A DNA stretch of 51,015 bases from JAICTV01 sp035634055 (GTDB lineage: Bacteria > Planctomycetota > Phycisphaerae > Tepidisphaerales > Tepidisphaeraceae), in NCBI GenBank assembly GCA_035634055.1, contig DASQDR010000049.1, positions 1 to 51,015 on the forward strand, read 5' to 3'. Within the stretch, counting starts at the first letter, position 1. Each line of letters starts with the position of its first letter. Positions 32,459-42,493 of this stretch are shown here, piece after piece. The notes below the pieces were generated by a model. The model ran no database searches and was not told the origin of the DNA. It saw only the letters and a program-made list of their open reading frames with translations. The position numbers were made by a program, and so were the translations under genes.

Positions 32459-33334
32459 ATGGATCAGCCTAAAGTCATCCCCACGCCAGGCGTGCGGGGC
32501 GGTTCGCGCGGGCACCGCGGTTTCACGCTGGTGGAACTGCTGGTGGTGATCGGGATCATCGCGGTCCTGATCGGAATCCTGCTGCCGGTGCTCGGCCGCG
32601 CCCGCGCCGCGGCGCGGACGGTCACGTGCGCCGCGCGGCTGCGGCAGCTCGCCACCGCCGCGCTGCTTTACGTGCACGACAACAAGGGCACCCTCCCGCC
32701 CTGCGCCAGCACCACCGACGAGGTCGGCCGCTACGGCAGGCCGGTCCTCCTGCCGCGCGGCGGTGACGTTGAGGCGCAGCGGACGATCTTCCTGCGGCGA
32801 TACCTCACCAACGACACCAGCAAGACCTACGTCTGCCCCGAGCTGGAAGTGTCCGTCGGTTACGCGGAGGGCACGGGGTACTCTTACCGCTATAACAAGA
32901 TCCTCGGCGGGCACTACGACTGGGCCAAGCTGCAAGTGGTGGGCAAGCCTGCCCACACCAACGCCATCTTCCTGGCGCCGTGGAAGATCGTCCAGGTGAA
33001 GCAGGCGTCGATGCAGGCGCTGTTCATCGACGCCAAGCTCGAGGACGACGGCCAGGGCCCGACCCCGGCCAACTCCACCTTCTTCCAGGATCCCGTCGTC
33101 GCGGGGCTCCGCGCCGGTTCGCGGTACCACACGCCCAACTCCGTCGAGGTCGTGCATCAGCGCAAGGCCATCGGCTGGAACACGGCGGCGAACCGGATGG
33201 CGTTCGTGGGAATCAACAACGTCGCCTACTGCGACGGCTCGGTTCGCGGCGTTCAGGTCAAGAGCGACAAGACGCCGTCGCGCGAGTGGGAGGGCGTGTT
33301 CATCGAGCCCACCCAACCCCGGCCGCGATGGTAG
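32459..33334 (+). CDS. Prepilin-type N-terminal methylation protein (planctomycete pseudopilin-like)
   Basis: 291 residues from ATG 32459; the frame is open further upstream but without pilin homology. Type IV prepilin signal: RGFTLVELLVVIGIIAVLIG at residues 20-39, cleaved after Gly21, with Glu at +5. The rest contains many Tyr/Asn residues, CPELEVSVG near residue 127, and NVAYCDGSVRG near residues 253-263, which resembles the terminal H-x9-DG signature of the large planctomycete pseudopilin family (His not conserved here). Such proteins are thought to form pseudopili or cell-surface structures; the role is unknown. It precedes the giant beta-repeat gene by 184 bases on the same strand. Confidence 0.85.
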   Translation: MDQPKVIPTPGVRGGSRGHRGFTLVELLVVIGIIAVLIGILLPVLGRARAAARTVTCAARLRQLATAALLYVHDNKGTLPPCASTTDEVGRYGRPVLLPRGGDVEAQRTIFLRRYLTNDTSKTYVCPELEVSVGYAEGTGYSYRYNKILGGHYDWAKLQVVGKPAHTNAIFLAPWKIVQVKQASMQALFIDAKLEDDGQGPTPANSTFFQDPVVAGLRAGSRYHTPNSVEVVHQRKAIGWNTAANRMAFVGINNVAYCDGSVRGVQVKSDKTPSREWEGVFIEPTQPRPRW

Positions 33335-33518
33335 CGCGCGGAGACCGAAGGGCAGCAGCGCCGGTAGCGGCGCAACCGCCGGCGCGGGTCGCGCCGGGCG
33401 GCAGAAAGCGATCGAGGGCATCTGATTAGGTCGACATCTCCCGCCCGCGCGTCGCGGACCGCCGGTACGCCGGCAGACGCAGCGCAGGGCGGGTTATCTC
33501 TCCCCCGGAGGACGGACA

Positions 33519-36500
33519 ATGAGTGATCAACGTGGCTCGGCGGCACGGCAGGCTTCGCGGCGTCAACGGTTCCTCGGCAACGACCGCGGGCGGGTGGCGA
33601 TCATGCTGGCGGCCGGCCTGACCGCCGCCGCCGCCACCGGCGCCCGCGCCGCCGACCTCACCTGGGACATCCTCCCCGGCGACGCCGAGATCACCAACGG
33701 CAGCGGCACCTGGACCGACGGCGGCGGGAACTGGAACAACGGCGCCGACGCCACCTGGAGCAGCGCCAACCCCGACGGCGCGAGCTTCGGGCTGCTCGGC
33801 GGCGGCGGCAACGGCACCGCCGGCACCGTCACCGTCACCGGCGCCGTCTCCGCCGCGTACATCGACTTCCAGATCGGCGTCGTCGGTGGCAGCTACCTGC
33901 TGACCGGCGGCACGATCGACATCGGCGCCGGCGGCATCGGCGCCAACGCTGCCGGCACCATCGAATCGACCCTGTCGGGCACGTCCGGCCTGACCAAGAT
34001 CGGCGCGCAGGTCCTGACCCTGACCGGCGCCAACACCTACTCCGGCGACACCGTCGTCAACGCCGGCACCCTGGCCATCAACGGCAACGGCGCGCTCGGC
34101 GCGGCCGGCAACAACGTCGTCCTGGGCGGCGGCGGGCTGCGGCTCCTCGGTGCCCTGACCAGCGCCCGCAACGTCACCCTCACCGCCACGGGCGCGATCG
34201 ACACCAACGGCTTTGACGCAACGCTCAGCGGCGCCCTGAGCGGTGCCGGTGGGCTGAACAAGAACGGCACCGGCACCCTCGTCCTCAATGGCAGCAACAC
34301 CTACAGCGGGCTGACCACCGTCGCCGCCGGCACGCTCACCATTAACGGCGCCAACGCCACCAGCGGCGTCACGTTCAACGGCGGCGCGCAGGTCAACGTC
34401 GGACACGCCGCCGCCCTGGGCAGCGGCGTGATCACCTTCAACGGCGGCACGCTCGACAACACCACCGGCAGCGCGCTGACCCTGGCCAACGCCGTCAGTT
34501 GGACCAACAACCCCAACTTTGGCGGGAGCAACGACTTCACCTTCACCAACACCGCCGGGATCAGCGCCGACATCCAGCGCACCATCAACATCGGCGGCAC
34601 CGGGCGCACGATCCGCTTTGACAGCGTCCTGTCCAACACCAACGCCGGCAACCGCACGCTCACCGTTAACGGGGCCGGCAACACGCTGATCCTCGGCGGG
34701 CTGAATTTCGGCCCCGACGCCACCAACCGCACCGTCACGATCAACGGCAGCGCCAACGTCAGCTTCACCGGCGCGCTCGCCAACGGCGGCACCGCCACCG
34801 CCGCACCCTTCAACTGGGGCAGCACCGGCACCCTCAGGATGTCCGGCGCCAACACCTACGGCGGCGCCACCAACCTCGGCGGCGGCACCGTCATCCTGGA
34901 CTACTCCGCGCAGAACAACAGCAAGCTGGCCGACGCCACCGCCCTCACGATCGGCGGCAGCGTCAACCTCGTGCTTTCCGGCGGCTCGCATACCGAGATC
35001 GTCAGCGCCACCACGTTGAACCCGGGCGCGCTCAAGCTCACCCGCCCGTCCGGCACCGGCACCCTCCGGATGAACGCGATCACGAATAACGTCGGCGGCA
35101 TCGCCAACATCGGCGCCGCCGGCCTTGCCGACACCGATTCGACCAACACCAACGGCATCCTTTCCCTTGGCAGCCGCGCCGTCATCACCGTTGCCGGCAG
35201 CGACTGGGGCATCAACAGCACCAACGCCGCCGACGGTCCCATCACCGCCTACAGCGCCTACACGACCACCGCCGAAGCCACCTGGGCCGCCGCCAACAAC
35301 GTCGCCGTCACCGACAGCGCCACCCTCACCGCCGCCCGCACCATCAACACCATCAAGCTGACCAACACCGGCGCGGGCCAGTCGCTGAACCTCGGCGGGC
35401 AGGTGCTCACGCTCAACGCCGGCGGCATCCTGTTCACCGGCGCGAGCGATTACTCGATCGGCAGCGGCACGATCCGCGGGGGGCAGGCGAGCGCCTCCGA
35501 CGTCGTCGTCCATAACTACGGCACGGGCGCCCTGAACATCACCGCACCCATCGTCAACAACGCCGGCGCGTCCCGCCTGACCGTCGGCGGCACCGGCACC
35601 ACCGTCTTCGCCGCCCCCAGCACCTACACCGGGCAGACCTGGGTGGTGGACGGCACCTCGAAGGTCGGCGTCTCCACCATCGCCGGCACCTCCGGTGCCT
35701 TTGGCAACGGCAATGGCACCCTTACGGTCGCACAGGGCGCGGTCGTCGATCTGAACGGCTTCAACCTCGGCGTTGGCGGGCTCACCACCGCCGCCTCCAA
35801 CCTGTCGGGCTCGACCGGCACCGTCTTGAACAACAGCGGCTCCGGCACCGCGACGCTCACCGTCGGCAACAACAATGCCGGCTTTGGCTCCGCCGTCCTC
35901 ATCGCTGACCGCACCACCGGCTCCGGCACCGTGGCGGTCGTCAAGACCGGCACCGGGCAGTGGCAGGTGAACAACGCCAACACCTACACCGGCGGGACCA
36001 CCATCACCGGCGGCACCGCCCGCCTCGAGAACGATGCGGCCTTGGGCACCGGCACGATCACCCTGGCTAGCACCGCGGCCCTTGCCAGCGCGTCACGCAA
36101 CATCTACGTGACCCGCAACGCCACCCTCGCCAACAACATCGTGGTCCAGGCCGGCACGCAAAACGCCATTGAGGTCTCGATCAACAACGCCGGCTTGACC
36201 TTCAACGGCAGCCTTTCGACCACCGGCACGTCGGCCAACCCGACCGTCCTGCGCCTCGGCACCGGCTTCGATAACCCCAACTTCAACTTCAACGGCGACA
36301 TGAGCGGCTTCGCCGGCACGCTGTCGCTCGCCGGGAACAACGCCGGCTCAAACTCCGCCAACTCGCGCTACAACTTCACCAACACCGCCACCCCCGGCGC
36401 GCCCAACGCCCACGTCACGCTGGCCCCGCTCGGCGCCGGCAATGCCAACCACGTCCGGCTGATGTGGAACCCCGCCACCGCCACCAGCGCCACCATCCCC

Positions 36501-39500
36501 ATCGGCGCGCTCAGCTCCACCCTGACCGGCTCGCAGGTCAGCGCGCAGGCGATCGTCGGCAACGCCCGCGCCGGAACCACCGCCACCTACGCCATCGGCG
36601 GGCTGAACACCAGCACCTCCTTCGGCGGCATCATTCGCAACGATCACCCGACCTCCGGCGGCGGAATTACCGCGCTGACCAAGGTCGGTACCGGCACCCT
36701 CACCCTCAGCGGCGTCAACCTCTACACCGGCCCGACCAACGTCAACGCCGGCAAGCTCAATATCACCGGCTCGCTCGACAACACCGTCGTCACCGTCAAC
36801 GGCGGCGGCGCGCTCGGCGGGGCGGGCGGCGCGATCGCGGGGCCGGTCACCGTCGCCGGCGGCTCGGCCCCGGCGGCGCGCGGCGCCATCGACCTGCTCG
36901 ACAGCCAGATCGCCACCCTCACGCTCAACAACGGGCTCACCCTCGGCGGCGCCGCCGGACAGTCATCCAACCTCTACTTCGAGGCTGGCAACAACGCCAA
37001 CGCTTCGGACCTGCTCAACATCGCCACCGGCGCCCTCACGCTTAACAGCGGCGGGGCGACGATCTACGTCACCAACTTCGGCAACCTCACCAGCGGCGCG
37101 CCCTACACGCTGATGACCTTCCCCAGCGCGACCGGCCTGACCACCGGCACCGGCACCACCGTCGGCAACCTCACGCTCGACCCGTCGGTCAACTTCGGCC
37201 CGTTCACCGCCAAGCTCCAGGTCGACGCCACCAGCGTCAAGCTGATCATCGAGGGCGGCGGCGCCGCCCCGACGGTCGCCTACTGGACCGGCGGCGTGAG
37301 CAACGCGTGGAACGGCTTCAGCAGCGCCAACGGCGGCACGTTCAACTTCGCCACCAGCTCCGCCGGCGGCACCTCCGTCAGCGGGTTTGTCGGCGCGACC
37401 ACCGACGTCATCTTCACCGCCAACACCGCCAGCAACCTCGCCACCACCCTCGGGCAGAACACCAGCATCAAGAGCCTGACCATCACCGGCGCCGGCCCCA
37501 GCGCCGCCACGCCCGTCTCCATCGCCGGCACCGCCACCGGCGCCAACACGCTGTCGATCGGCGACGGCGGCATCACCGTCGCCAGCGGCGCTGCGGGGCT
37601 GAACATCAGCACCACCGGCTTGATCCTCGAGGGCAACCAGACCTGGACCAACAACTCCGCCACCCCGATGACCGTCAGCAGCAACATCGGCGAGGGCAGC
37701 CCGCTGCGGAGCCTCACCTACGCCGGCACCGGCGCGTTCGTCGTCTCGGGCAACAGCATTTACACCGGCGGCACCACGATCAGCAGCGGGAGCGTCACCC
37801 TCGGCAGCGCCACCGCCCTAGGCGCGGTCACCGGCAACCTCGCCGTCAACGGCGGCACGCTGAACCTCAACGGCAACAACGTCACCGTCGCCAGCTTCAG
37901 CGGCTCGGCCCCGGCCGCGGTCGTCACCAACAACAGCGCCACCACCGCCGCCACCCTTAGCACCAGCAACGCCTCCGACGTCACCTACGCCGGCGCGATC
38001 AACAACGGCTCGGCCGGGCAGACGGTGGCGCTGATCAAGAACGGCGCGGGCGTCCTCACCCTCAGCAACGCCAGCACCTACAGCGGCGGGACCACGCTCG
38101 GCGCGGGCACGATCCGCCTCGGCACCGGCACGTCGCTCGGCACCGGCGGCGTCACCATCAACGCCAGCGCCGCCTCCACGCCGAGCAACACGCTCGACCT
38201 GAACGGGCAGACCATCGCCAACGTCCTGACCATCAACGGCGGCGCCACCAACGCGACGATCCTCAACAACAGCACCACCGCCGCCGCCGTCACCTCGACG
38301 ATCACCAACCCCGGCAACTTCACGATCGATGGCACCGGCGACCTCACCCTCGGGAACGTGTCGCGCAACGTCGCCTTCACCATCACCAAGAACGGCACCG
38401 GCACCACCACCTTCGGCGGCGCCCTGGACAACGCGTTCATGTCGGTCGTCGTCAACGCCGGGACCGTGGTCGCCGACAAGGACACCGCCGTCGTCGCCAG
38501 CGGCGCTCACGCGCTCAACAACGTGACGATCAACTCCGGCGCGACGGTCAAGTTCGGCCTTCACACCACCACGGGCGGGTTCAACCCGCCGTCCGGGCAG
38601 ATCAACAACGCCATCCTTGCCGGTGGGACCCTGGACATGAACGGCGCCGGCGGCGTCAACGGGACGTTGACCTCCCTCACCGGTTCGGGCACCGTCACCA
38701 ACAGCAGCGCCACCGCCGCCACCGTCGGCATCGGCGGCAACGGCAACAGCGGCACCTTCGGCGGCGTCATCCAGGACGGCACCGGCACCGTTGCCGTCAA
38801 CAAGGTCGGCGGCGGGACCGTCCGCTTCACCACCACCAACACCTACTCCGGCGGCACGACCTTCTCCGGTGGAAACTTCGATTTCACCACCGTCAACGAG
38901 CTGGGCACCGGCGGCTTCACCTTCAACGGCGGAACCCTCCGCTACAACGGCAACACCGACGACATCTCCGCCCGCACCGTCACCTTCACCGGCAACGGCA
39001 CCATCGACACCAACGGCATGAACGTCACCTTCGCCAACCCGATCGGCAACAACGGCGCGGGCGGGCTGACCAAGACCGGCGCGGGCACGCTCACCCTCCC
39101 GGCCGCCAACACCTTCACCGGCGTTTCCGGAGTCAACAACGGGACGCTGCTGCTGACCCACGCGTCGGCCCTGGGGCAGGCGAGCGTCTCCGGTCAGACC
39201 GCGACCGGCAACTTCGTCTTCGACGCCAGCGTCGGCTCGCACCACTTCACGTTCGGCGGCCTGTCCGGCGCCGGGACGATCAACCTGGTGGACAACGCCG
39301 CCAACACCGTCAGCATCACCGTCGGCGGCAACAACCTCAGCCCCGCCGCCCACACCGGCACCATCACCGGCGCGGGCAGCCTGACCAAGGCCGGCACCGG
39401 CACGACCACCGTCAACGGCACGCTCACGCACACCGGCAGCACCACCGTCAACGCCGGCAACCTGAATCTCGGAACGAACCTCACGACCTCCTCGGGCATC

Positions 39501-40214
39501 GCCATCACCGGCGGGGCGCTGCGTCGCTCGGCGACCGCCGCCGCCGATGGCGTCATCAAGGCGCCCACCCTTTCGATCACCGGCGGCGGGCAGCTCGACC
39601 TGGTGAACAACAAGCTGATCGTCAACAACGCCGCCGGCAGTCACACCGTCAGCGGCACGACCTACGGCGGCGTCGCCGGGCTGGTGCAGTCCGGCTATGC
39701 CGGCGGCGCCTGGACCGGCACCGGCATCGTCACCAGCCACGCCGACGCCGCCCCCGCGGCACACCTCACCAGCCTCGCCGTCGCCAGCGCCAGTGAGCTC
39801 AATCGCGTCGGGCAGACCTTCGGCGGGCAGGTCCTCGCCGCCGGCGACATGATCGTGCTCTACACCTACGGCGGGGACGCCAACCTCGACCGAAAGCTCA
39901 ACGGCGACGACTACTTCCAGATCGATTCCTACGTCAATGCCCCCGGCGCGTCCGGGTGGACCAAGGGCGACTTCGACTACAACGGGAAGATCAACGGCGA
40001 CGACTACTTCATCCTGGACAGCAACATCGGCCGGCAGAGCGCCGCCGCCATCCCGGTGGGGCAGCCGCTGGGTGGCGGGATCGCCGATTCCGCCGCCGCC
40101 GCCGGCGGGATCGACGGCGGCGTCACGGCCGTCCCCGAGCCCGCGTCGCTGGGCGTCCTGCTGACCGCCACGTGCGGCCTGCTCGCCCGCCGCCGCCGCC
40201 GCAGTCTCCGCTAA
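33519..40214 (+). CDS. Giant autotransporter-type beta-strand repeat protein with dockerin-like and PEP-CTERM ends
   Basis: 2231 residues from ATG 33519, Shine-Dalgarno GGAGGA. Signal peptide to about residue 44 (ATGARA/ADLTW). Residues ~50-2080 are a solenoid-like series rich in Gly/Thr/Asn/Ala with at least ten copies of the passenger-associated repeat, such as GTGTLTLSGVNLYTGPTNVN and NASTYSGGTTLGAGTIRLGT. Two tryptophan-rich caps (LTWDILPG..., AYWTGGVSNAWNGFSS) may mark module starts. No autotransporter barrel is present. Residues ~2117-2170 hold two dockerin-like calcium loops (GDANLDRKLNGDDY, GDFDYNGKINGDDY), and residues 2205-2231 are a PEP-CTERM sorting signal (VPEPASLGVLL..., Arg cluster). 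It is likely exported, processed by exosortase, and surface or matrix associated. Long antisense frames across it are composition artefacts. A hairpin terminator follows. Confidence 0.92.
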   Translation: MSDQRGSAARQASRRQRFLGNDRGRVAIMLAAGLTAAAATGARAADLTWDILPGDAEITNGSGTWTDGGGNWNNGADATWSSANPDGASFGLLGGGGNGTAGTVTVTGAVSAAYIDFQIGVVGGSYLLTGGTIDIGAGGIGANAAGTIESTLSGTSGLTKIGAQVLTLTGANTYSGDTVVNAGTLAINGNGALGAAGNNVVLGGGGLRLLGALTSARNVTLTATGAIDTNGFDATLSGALSGAGGLNKNGTGTLVLNGSNTYSGLTTVAAGTLTINGANATSGVTFNGGAQVNVGHAAALGSGVITFNGGTLDNTTGSALTLANAVSWTNNPNFGGSNDFTFTNTAGISADIQRTINIGGTGRTIRFDSVLSNTNAGNRTLTVNGAGNTLILGGLNFGPDATNRTVTINGSANVSFTGALANGGTATAAPFNWGSTGTLRMSGANTYGGATNLGGGTVILDYSAQNNSKLADATALTIGGSVNLVLSGGSHTEIVSATTLNPGALKLTRPSGTGTLRMNAITNNVGGIANIGAAGLADTDSTNTNGILSLGSRAVITVAGSDWGINSTNAADGPITAYSAYTTTAEATWAAANNVAVTDSATLTAARTINTIKLTNTGAGQSLNLGGQVLTLNAGGILFTGASDYSIGSGTIRGGQASASDVVVHNYGTGALNITAPIVNNAGASRLTVGGTGTTVFAAPSTYTGQTWVVDGTSKVGVSTIAGTSGAFGNGNGTLTVAQGAVVDLNGFNLGVGGLTTAASNLSGSTGTVLNNSGSGTATLTVGNNNAGFGSAVLIADRTTGSGTVAVVKTGTGQWQVNNANTYTGGTTITGGTARLENDAALGTGTITLASTAALASASRNIYVTRNATLANNIVVQAGTQNAIEVSINNAGLTFNGSLSTTGTSANPTVLRLGTGFDNPNFNFNGDMSGFAGTLSLAGNNAGSNSANSRYNFTNTATPGAPNAHVTLAPLGAGNANHVRLMWNPATATSATIPIGALSSTLTGSQVSAQAIVGNARAGTTATYAIGGLNTSTSFGGIIRNDHPTSGGGITALTKVGTGTLTLSGVNLYTGPTNVNAGKLNITGSLDNTVVTVNGGGALGGAGGAIAGPVTVAGGSAPAARGAIDLLDSQIATLTLNNGLTLGGAAGQSSNLYFEAGNNANASDLLNIATGALTLNSGGATIYVTNFGNLTSGAPYTLMTFPSATGLTTGTGTTVGNLTLDPSVNFGPFTAKLQVDATSVKLIIEGGGAAPTVAYWTGGVSNAWNGFSSANGGTFNFATSSAGGTSVSGFVGATTDVIFTANTASNLATTLGQNTSIKSLTITGAGPSAATPVSIAGTATGANTLSIGDGGITVASGAAGLNISTTGLILEGNQTWTNNSATPMTVSSNIGEGSPLRSLTYAGTGAFVVSGNSIYTGGTTISSGSVTLGSATALGAVTGNLAVNGGTLNLNGNNVTVASFSGSAPAAVVTNNSATTAATLSTSNASDVTYAGAINNGSAGQTVALIKNGAGVLTLSNASTYSGGTTLGAGTIRLGTGTSLGTGGVTINASAASTPSNTLDLNGQTIANVLTINGGATNATILNNSTTAAAVTSTITNPGNFTIDGTGDLTLGNVSRNVAFTITKNGTGTTTFGGALDNAFMSVVVNAGTVVADKDTAVVASGAHALNNVTINSGATVKFGLHTTTGGFNPPSGQINNAILAGGTLDMNGAGGVNGTLTSLTGSGTVTNSSATAATVGIGGNGNSGTFGGVIQDGTGTVAVNKVGGGTVRFTTTNTYSGGTTFSGGNFDFTTVNELGTGGFTFNGGTLRYNGNTDDISARTVTFTGNGTIDTNGMNVTFANPIGNNGAGGLTKTGAGTLTLPAANTFTGVSGVNNGTLLLTHASALGQASVSGQTATGNFVFDASVGSHHFTFGGLSGAGTINLVDNAANTVSITVGGNNLSPAAHTGTITGAGSLTKAGTGTTTVNGTLTHTGSTTVNAGNLNLGTNLTTSSGIAITGGALRRSATAAADGVIKAPTLSITGGGQLDLVNNKLIVNNAAGSHTVSGTTYGGVAGLVQSGYAGGAWTGTGIVTSHADAAPAAHLTSLAVASASELNRVGQTFGGQVLAAGDMIVLYTYGGDANLDRKLNGDDYFQIDSYVNAPGASGWTKGDFDYNGKINGDDYFILDSNIGRQSAAAIPVGQPLGGGIADSAAAAGGIDGGVTAVPEPASLGVLLTATCGLLARRRRRSLR

Positions 40215-40284
40215 AAAGTAATTGGCCGCGGCCGGCGGCAAGGTGCGCCGCGCCGTGGCTTCCAACCTGTGCTCTCTCTCTCCC

Positions 40285-40315
40285 GCCGCCCCCGCTGACC
40301 GTCAGCGGGGGCGGC
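40285..40315 (+). terminator. Strong hairpin after the beta-repeat gene
   Basis: Perfect 14-pair stem GCCGCCCCCGCTGA with its complement and a three-base loop, 71 bases after the stop codon at 40214. No T-tract follows, so it may stop transcription with Rho or stabilise the 3' end. Confidence 0.65.
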
Positions 40316-40474
40316 AGCATTGAGCGGGTCGACTGTTGCCACCCTTTGCCGGTGATCTTCCGGGACGGCTTGTGCATCGCACGCCCGAATCGCCCCTCAC
40401 CGCCGCTCTGTAGCAACGGAAGAATTTTCCCACCCCGCAAGGTCGTGGCGTTCAGCACGATACGGATCGCGCCG

Positions 40475-41332
40475 ATGCTACGGGTGATGCACGCGTCGTT
40501 GTCGCGAATCCTGCCGATCGTCGCCGCCCTTTGCGTCGTGCTGCTCGCGGCCGGGTGCAAGAGCGGGCAGCACGTGGTGCGGTCGGCGGCGGATTTCCCG
40601 AAGGGGCGCGGGTTCCTCGTCCGCACCGCCTACGCGGACCGCGAGCTGCACCGCTTCGTCGTTTTCCTGCCGAAGAATTACGACCCGCGCTTCAAGTACC
40701 CGACGGTGCTGTTCCTGCACGGGCTGTTCGAGGGCGGCGACGACGTGACCAAGCCGCTCGCCGTCGGCCTGGGGCCGGAGATCGCCAGGGACCCGGCGGC
40801 GTGGCCGTTCATTACAATCTTTCCGCAGTCGAAGGGGACGTGGAAGGGTGACGCCAACGACCGCATGGTGATGGCCTGCCTGGCGGAGACGGCCAGGCAG
40901 TTCTCAATCGATCGCGAGCGGATCATCCTGGCGGGGCTGTCGTACGGCGGGCTGGGGACGTGGCAGATCGGCGCCCGGCACGCCGACGTCTTCGCCGCCC
41001 TTGTGCCCGTCGGCGGCTTCAGCGATCAAGGCAGCGCCGCGCCGCTGAAGCGCACGCCCGTCTGGGCGTTCCACTACAGCGGCGACATCATCGTGCCGGT
41101 CCGCCACGCACGCGAGATGGTGGCAGAACTGCGGCAGATCGGCGGCAACGCGCGCCTGACGGAGTATGCCGGCATGGGCCACAACCCCTGGGAGAAGGTC
41201 GCGGCCGCTGACAGCGGCGCGGTTTCGTGGATGCTTCGCCAGCGGCTGTCACCCGACGCCGTCACCGCCGCCGCCGCGGCCCGGTCAAAGCGGCCGCCGT
41301 TGGCTGGCGCCGCGTCCGCGTCGGCGGATTGA
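40475..41332 (+). CDS. Lipoprotein esterase of the alpha/beta-hydrolase fold
   Basis: 285 residues from ATG 40475 (an ATG at 40487 is equally possible). Lipoprotein signal ending VVLLAAGC, lipidated Cys28. The hydrolase core resembles PHB-depolymerase/feruloyl-esterase-like proteins: FVVFLPKNYD, VLFLHGLFEGGDD (oxyanion region), nucleophile elbow AGLSYGG with Ser156 followed by GTWQIGARHADVFAALVPVG, acid Asp204 in YSGDIIVP, and His236 in GMGHNPW, which completes a plausible triad. The substrate is unknown; an ester-linked polysaccharide decoration is a reasonable guess. It sits after the terminator of the beta-repeat gene, without an obvious operon partner. Confidence 0.85.
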   Translation: MLRVMHASLSRILPIVAALCVVLLAAGCKSGQHVVRSAADFPKGRGFLVRTAYADRELHRFVVFLPKNYDPRFKYPTVLFLHGLFEGGDDVTKPLAVGLGPEIARDPAAWPFITIFPQSKGTWKGDANDRMVMACLAETARQFSIDRERIILAGLSYGGLGTWQIGARHADVFAALVPVGGFSDQGSAAPLKRTPVWAFHYSGDIIVPVRHAREMVAELRQIGGNARLTEYAGMGHNPWEKVAAADSGAVSWMLRQRLSPDAVTAAAAARSKRPPLAGAASASAD

Positions 41333-41446
41333 CCAGCACGTTGCGCTACACCCAATCGCGCACCACGCTGACGACGCGGCGCGGCGCGGCGCGCAGCGGA
41401 GCACGCCTTCCTAAATCTGCCGCCCGCGGTGCGGCGCGCGCGGCCG

Positions 41447-42352
41447 TCACACGTGCGGCAGCTTCTGCTTCAGCTTCAGCACCGGCGCGAATGGGTCGCC
41501 GTGCCGCTCGATCCGCGCCAGCACGTCGGCCGGGCTGAAGATCAAACCGGCCGCGTCACCGCGCGCGGCCGCGGCTTCCACTTCTGCCCAGGTCACCGGC
41601 GTTGAGACCGTCGGCGCCTCCTTGGCCCGCAGCGAGTAAGCGCTCACGGTGGTCTTCGTCCGGTCGTTCTGGCTCCAGTCGATGAAGACCTTCCCCCCGC
41701 GCAGGCGCCTGGTCATCGTGGACGTGACGTGCTTCGGGTTCTGCCGCTCGAAGATCATCGCCATCGCGCGCGCGAATGCCTTGGTGTCGTCAAAGGTGAC
41801 GCCGGCAGTGTTGAGCGGGACGTAGACGTGCAGCCCCTTGCCGCCGGAGGTCTTGGCGAAGCTCTTGAGCCCGAGCTTCGCTAGCGCGTCGGCGAACCGC
41901 AGGCCGAAGCGGCAGCAGTCGAGCACGTCAGCCGGCGCGCCGGGGTCAAGGTCGAAGACCATCTCGGTCGGGCGATCCCAATGGGTTGCCCGTGCCAGCG
42001 GGACGTGCAGTTCGATCGCCGCCAGGTTCGCCACCCACGCCAGGGCGGCCGCGTCTTCAACCAGGCAGTAGTCGATGTCGCCCTCGCGCACCTGCCGCGG
42101 GACCGACGCCGTCTTGATCCACGCCGGGCGGTGCGGCGGGCACTGCTTCTCGAAGAAGTGCCCGGCGGCCGTGCCCGACGGATAGCGCTTCAGCGTGATC
42201 CCGCGCCCGCGCAGGTGCGGCAGCAGCACCGGCGCGACGCGCGAGTAGTAGTCGATGATCTGCGCCTTGGTGAAGCCCGAGGGGTAGAGCGCCTTCTCCA
42301 GGTTCGTCAGCGTGACCCGCCGCCGGCCGATCTGGACGATCTGGTTGGGCAT
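41447..42352 (-). CDS. Stand-alone LigD-type polymerase (archaeo-eukaryotic primase fold)
   Basis: 301 residues from ATG 42352. The protein equals the polymerase domain of LigD: LTNLEKALYPSGFTKAQIID at the N-terminus, HFFEKQCPPHRPAWIKT, IELHVPLARATHWDRPTEMV, catalytic FDLDPG (Asp134, Asp136), SGGKGLHVYVPL (169-180) and FIDWSQN with the third acidic residue Asp225. LigD polymerases add (ribo)nucleotides at double-strand breaks during Ku-dependent end joining. The ligase and phosphoesterase domains are absent, and no Ku or ligase gene is in the window, so partners would be encoded elsewhere. A palindromic repeat lies upstream of the start. Confidence 0.92.
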   Translation of the reverse strand: MPNQIVQIGRRRVTLTNLEKALYPSGFTKAQIIDYYSRVAPVLLPHLRGRGITLKRYPSGTAAGHFFEKQCPPHRPAWIKTASVPRQVREGDIDYCLVEDAAALAWVANLAAIELHVPLARATHWDRPTEMVFDLDPGAPADVLDCCRFGLRFADALAKLGLKSFAKTSGGKGLHVYVPLNTAGVTFDDTKAFARAMAMIFERQNPKHVTSTMTRRLRGGKVFIDWSQNDRTKTTVSAYSLRAKEAPTVSTPVTWAEVEAAAARGDAAGLIFSPADVLARIERHGDPFAPVLKLKQKLPHV

Positions 42353-42430
42353 GGGCGGGACAAGGCGGCGCTTGCGGGGAGGGTGGACGCTCCGGCTGCG
42401 TATCACCGAGGTCCGTCGCGCGATGTCGTC

Positions 42431-42493
42431 CGTACCCGCGAAGGATCTCGGATCCGCGTCGCTCTCTCCGTCCCGAGATCTCTCGCGAGTACG
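42431..42493. repeat. Imperfect palindromic intergenic element
   Basis: Left arm from 42431 (CGTACCCGCGAAGGATCTCG) pairs with the right arm ending at 42493 (CGAGATCTCTCGCGAGTACG) with few mismatches and a spacer of about 20 bases. It is followed by CTTCGGGATGACGCG. The sequence resembles the widespread CATCCCGA...GGATCTC intergenic repeats of several bacterial groups. It lies in the 299-base gap upstream of the LigD-type gene, in which I see no gene. Confidence 0.75.

Noticed and set aside
33426..40265. Long antisense frames (up to 815 codons) opposite the beta-repeat gene
   Set aside because: The coding strand is very rich in GCC/ACC/GGC codons, which leaves the antisense frames open. The antisense translations are Gly/Ala/Val/Asp-rich without domains.
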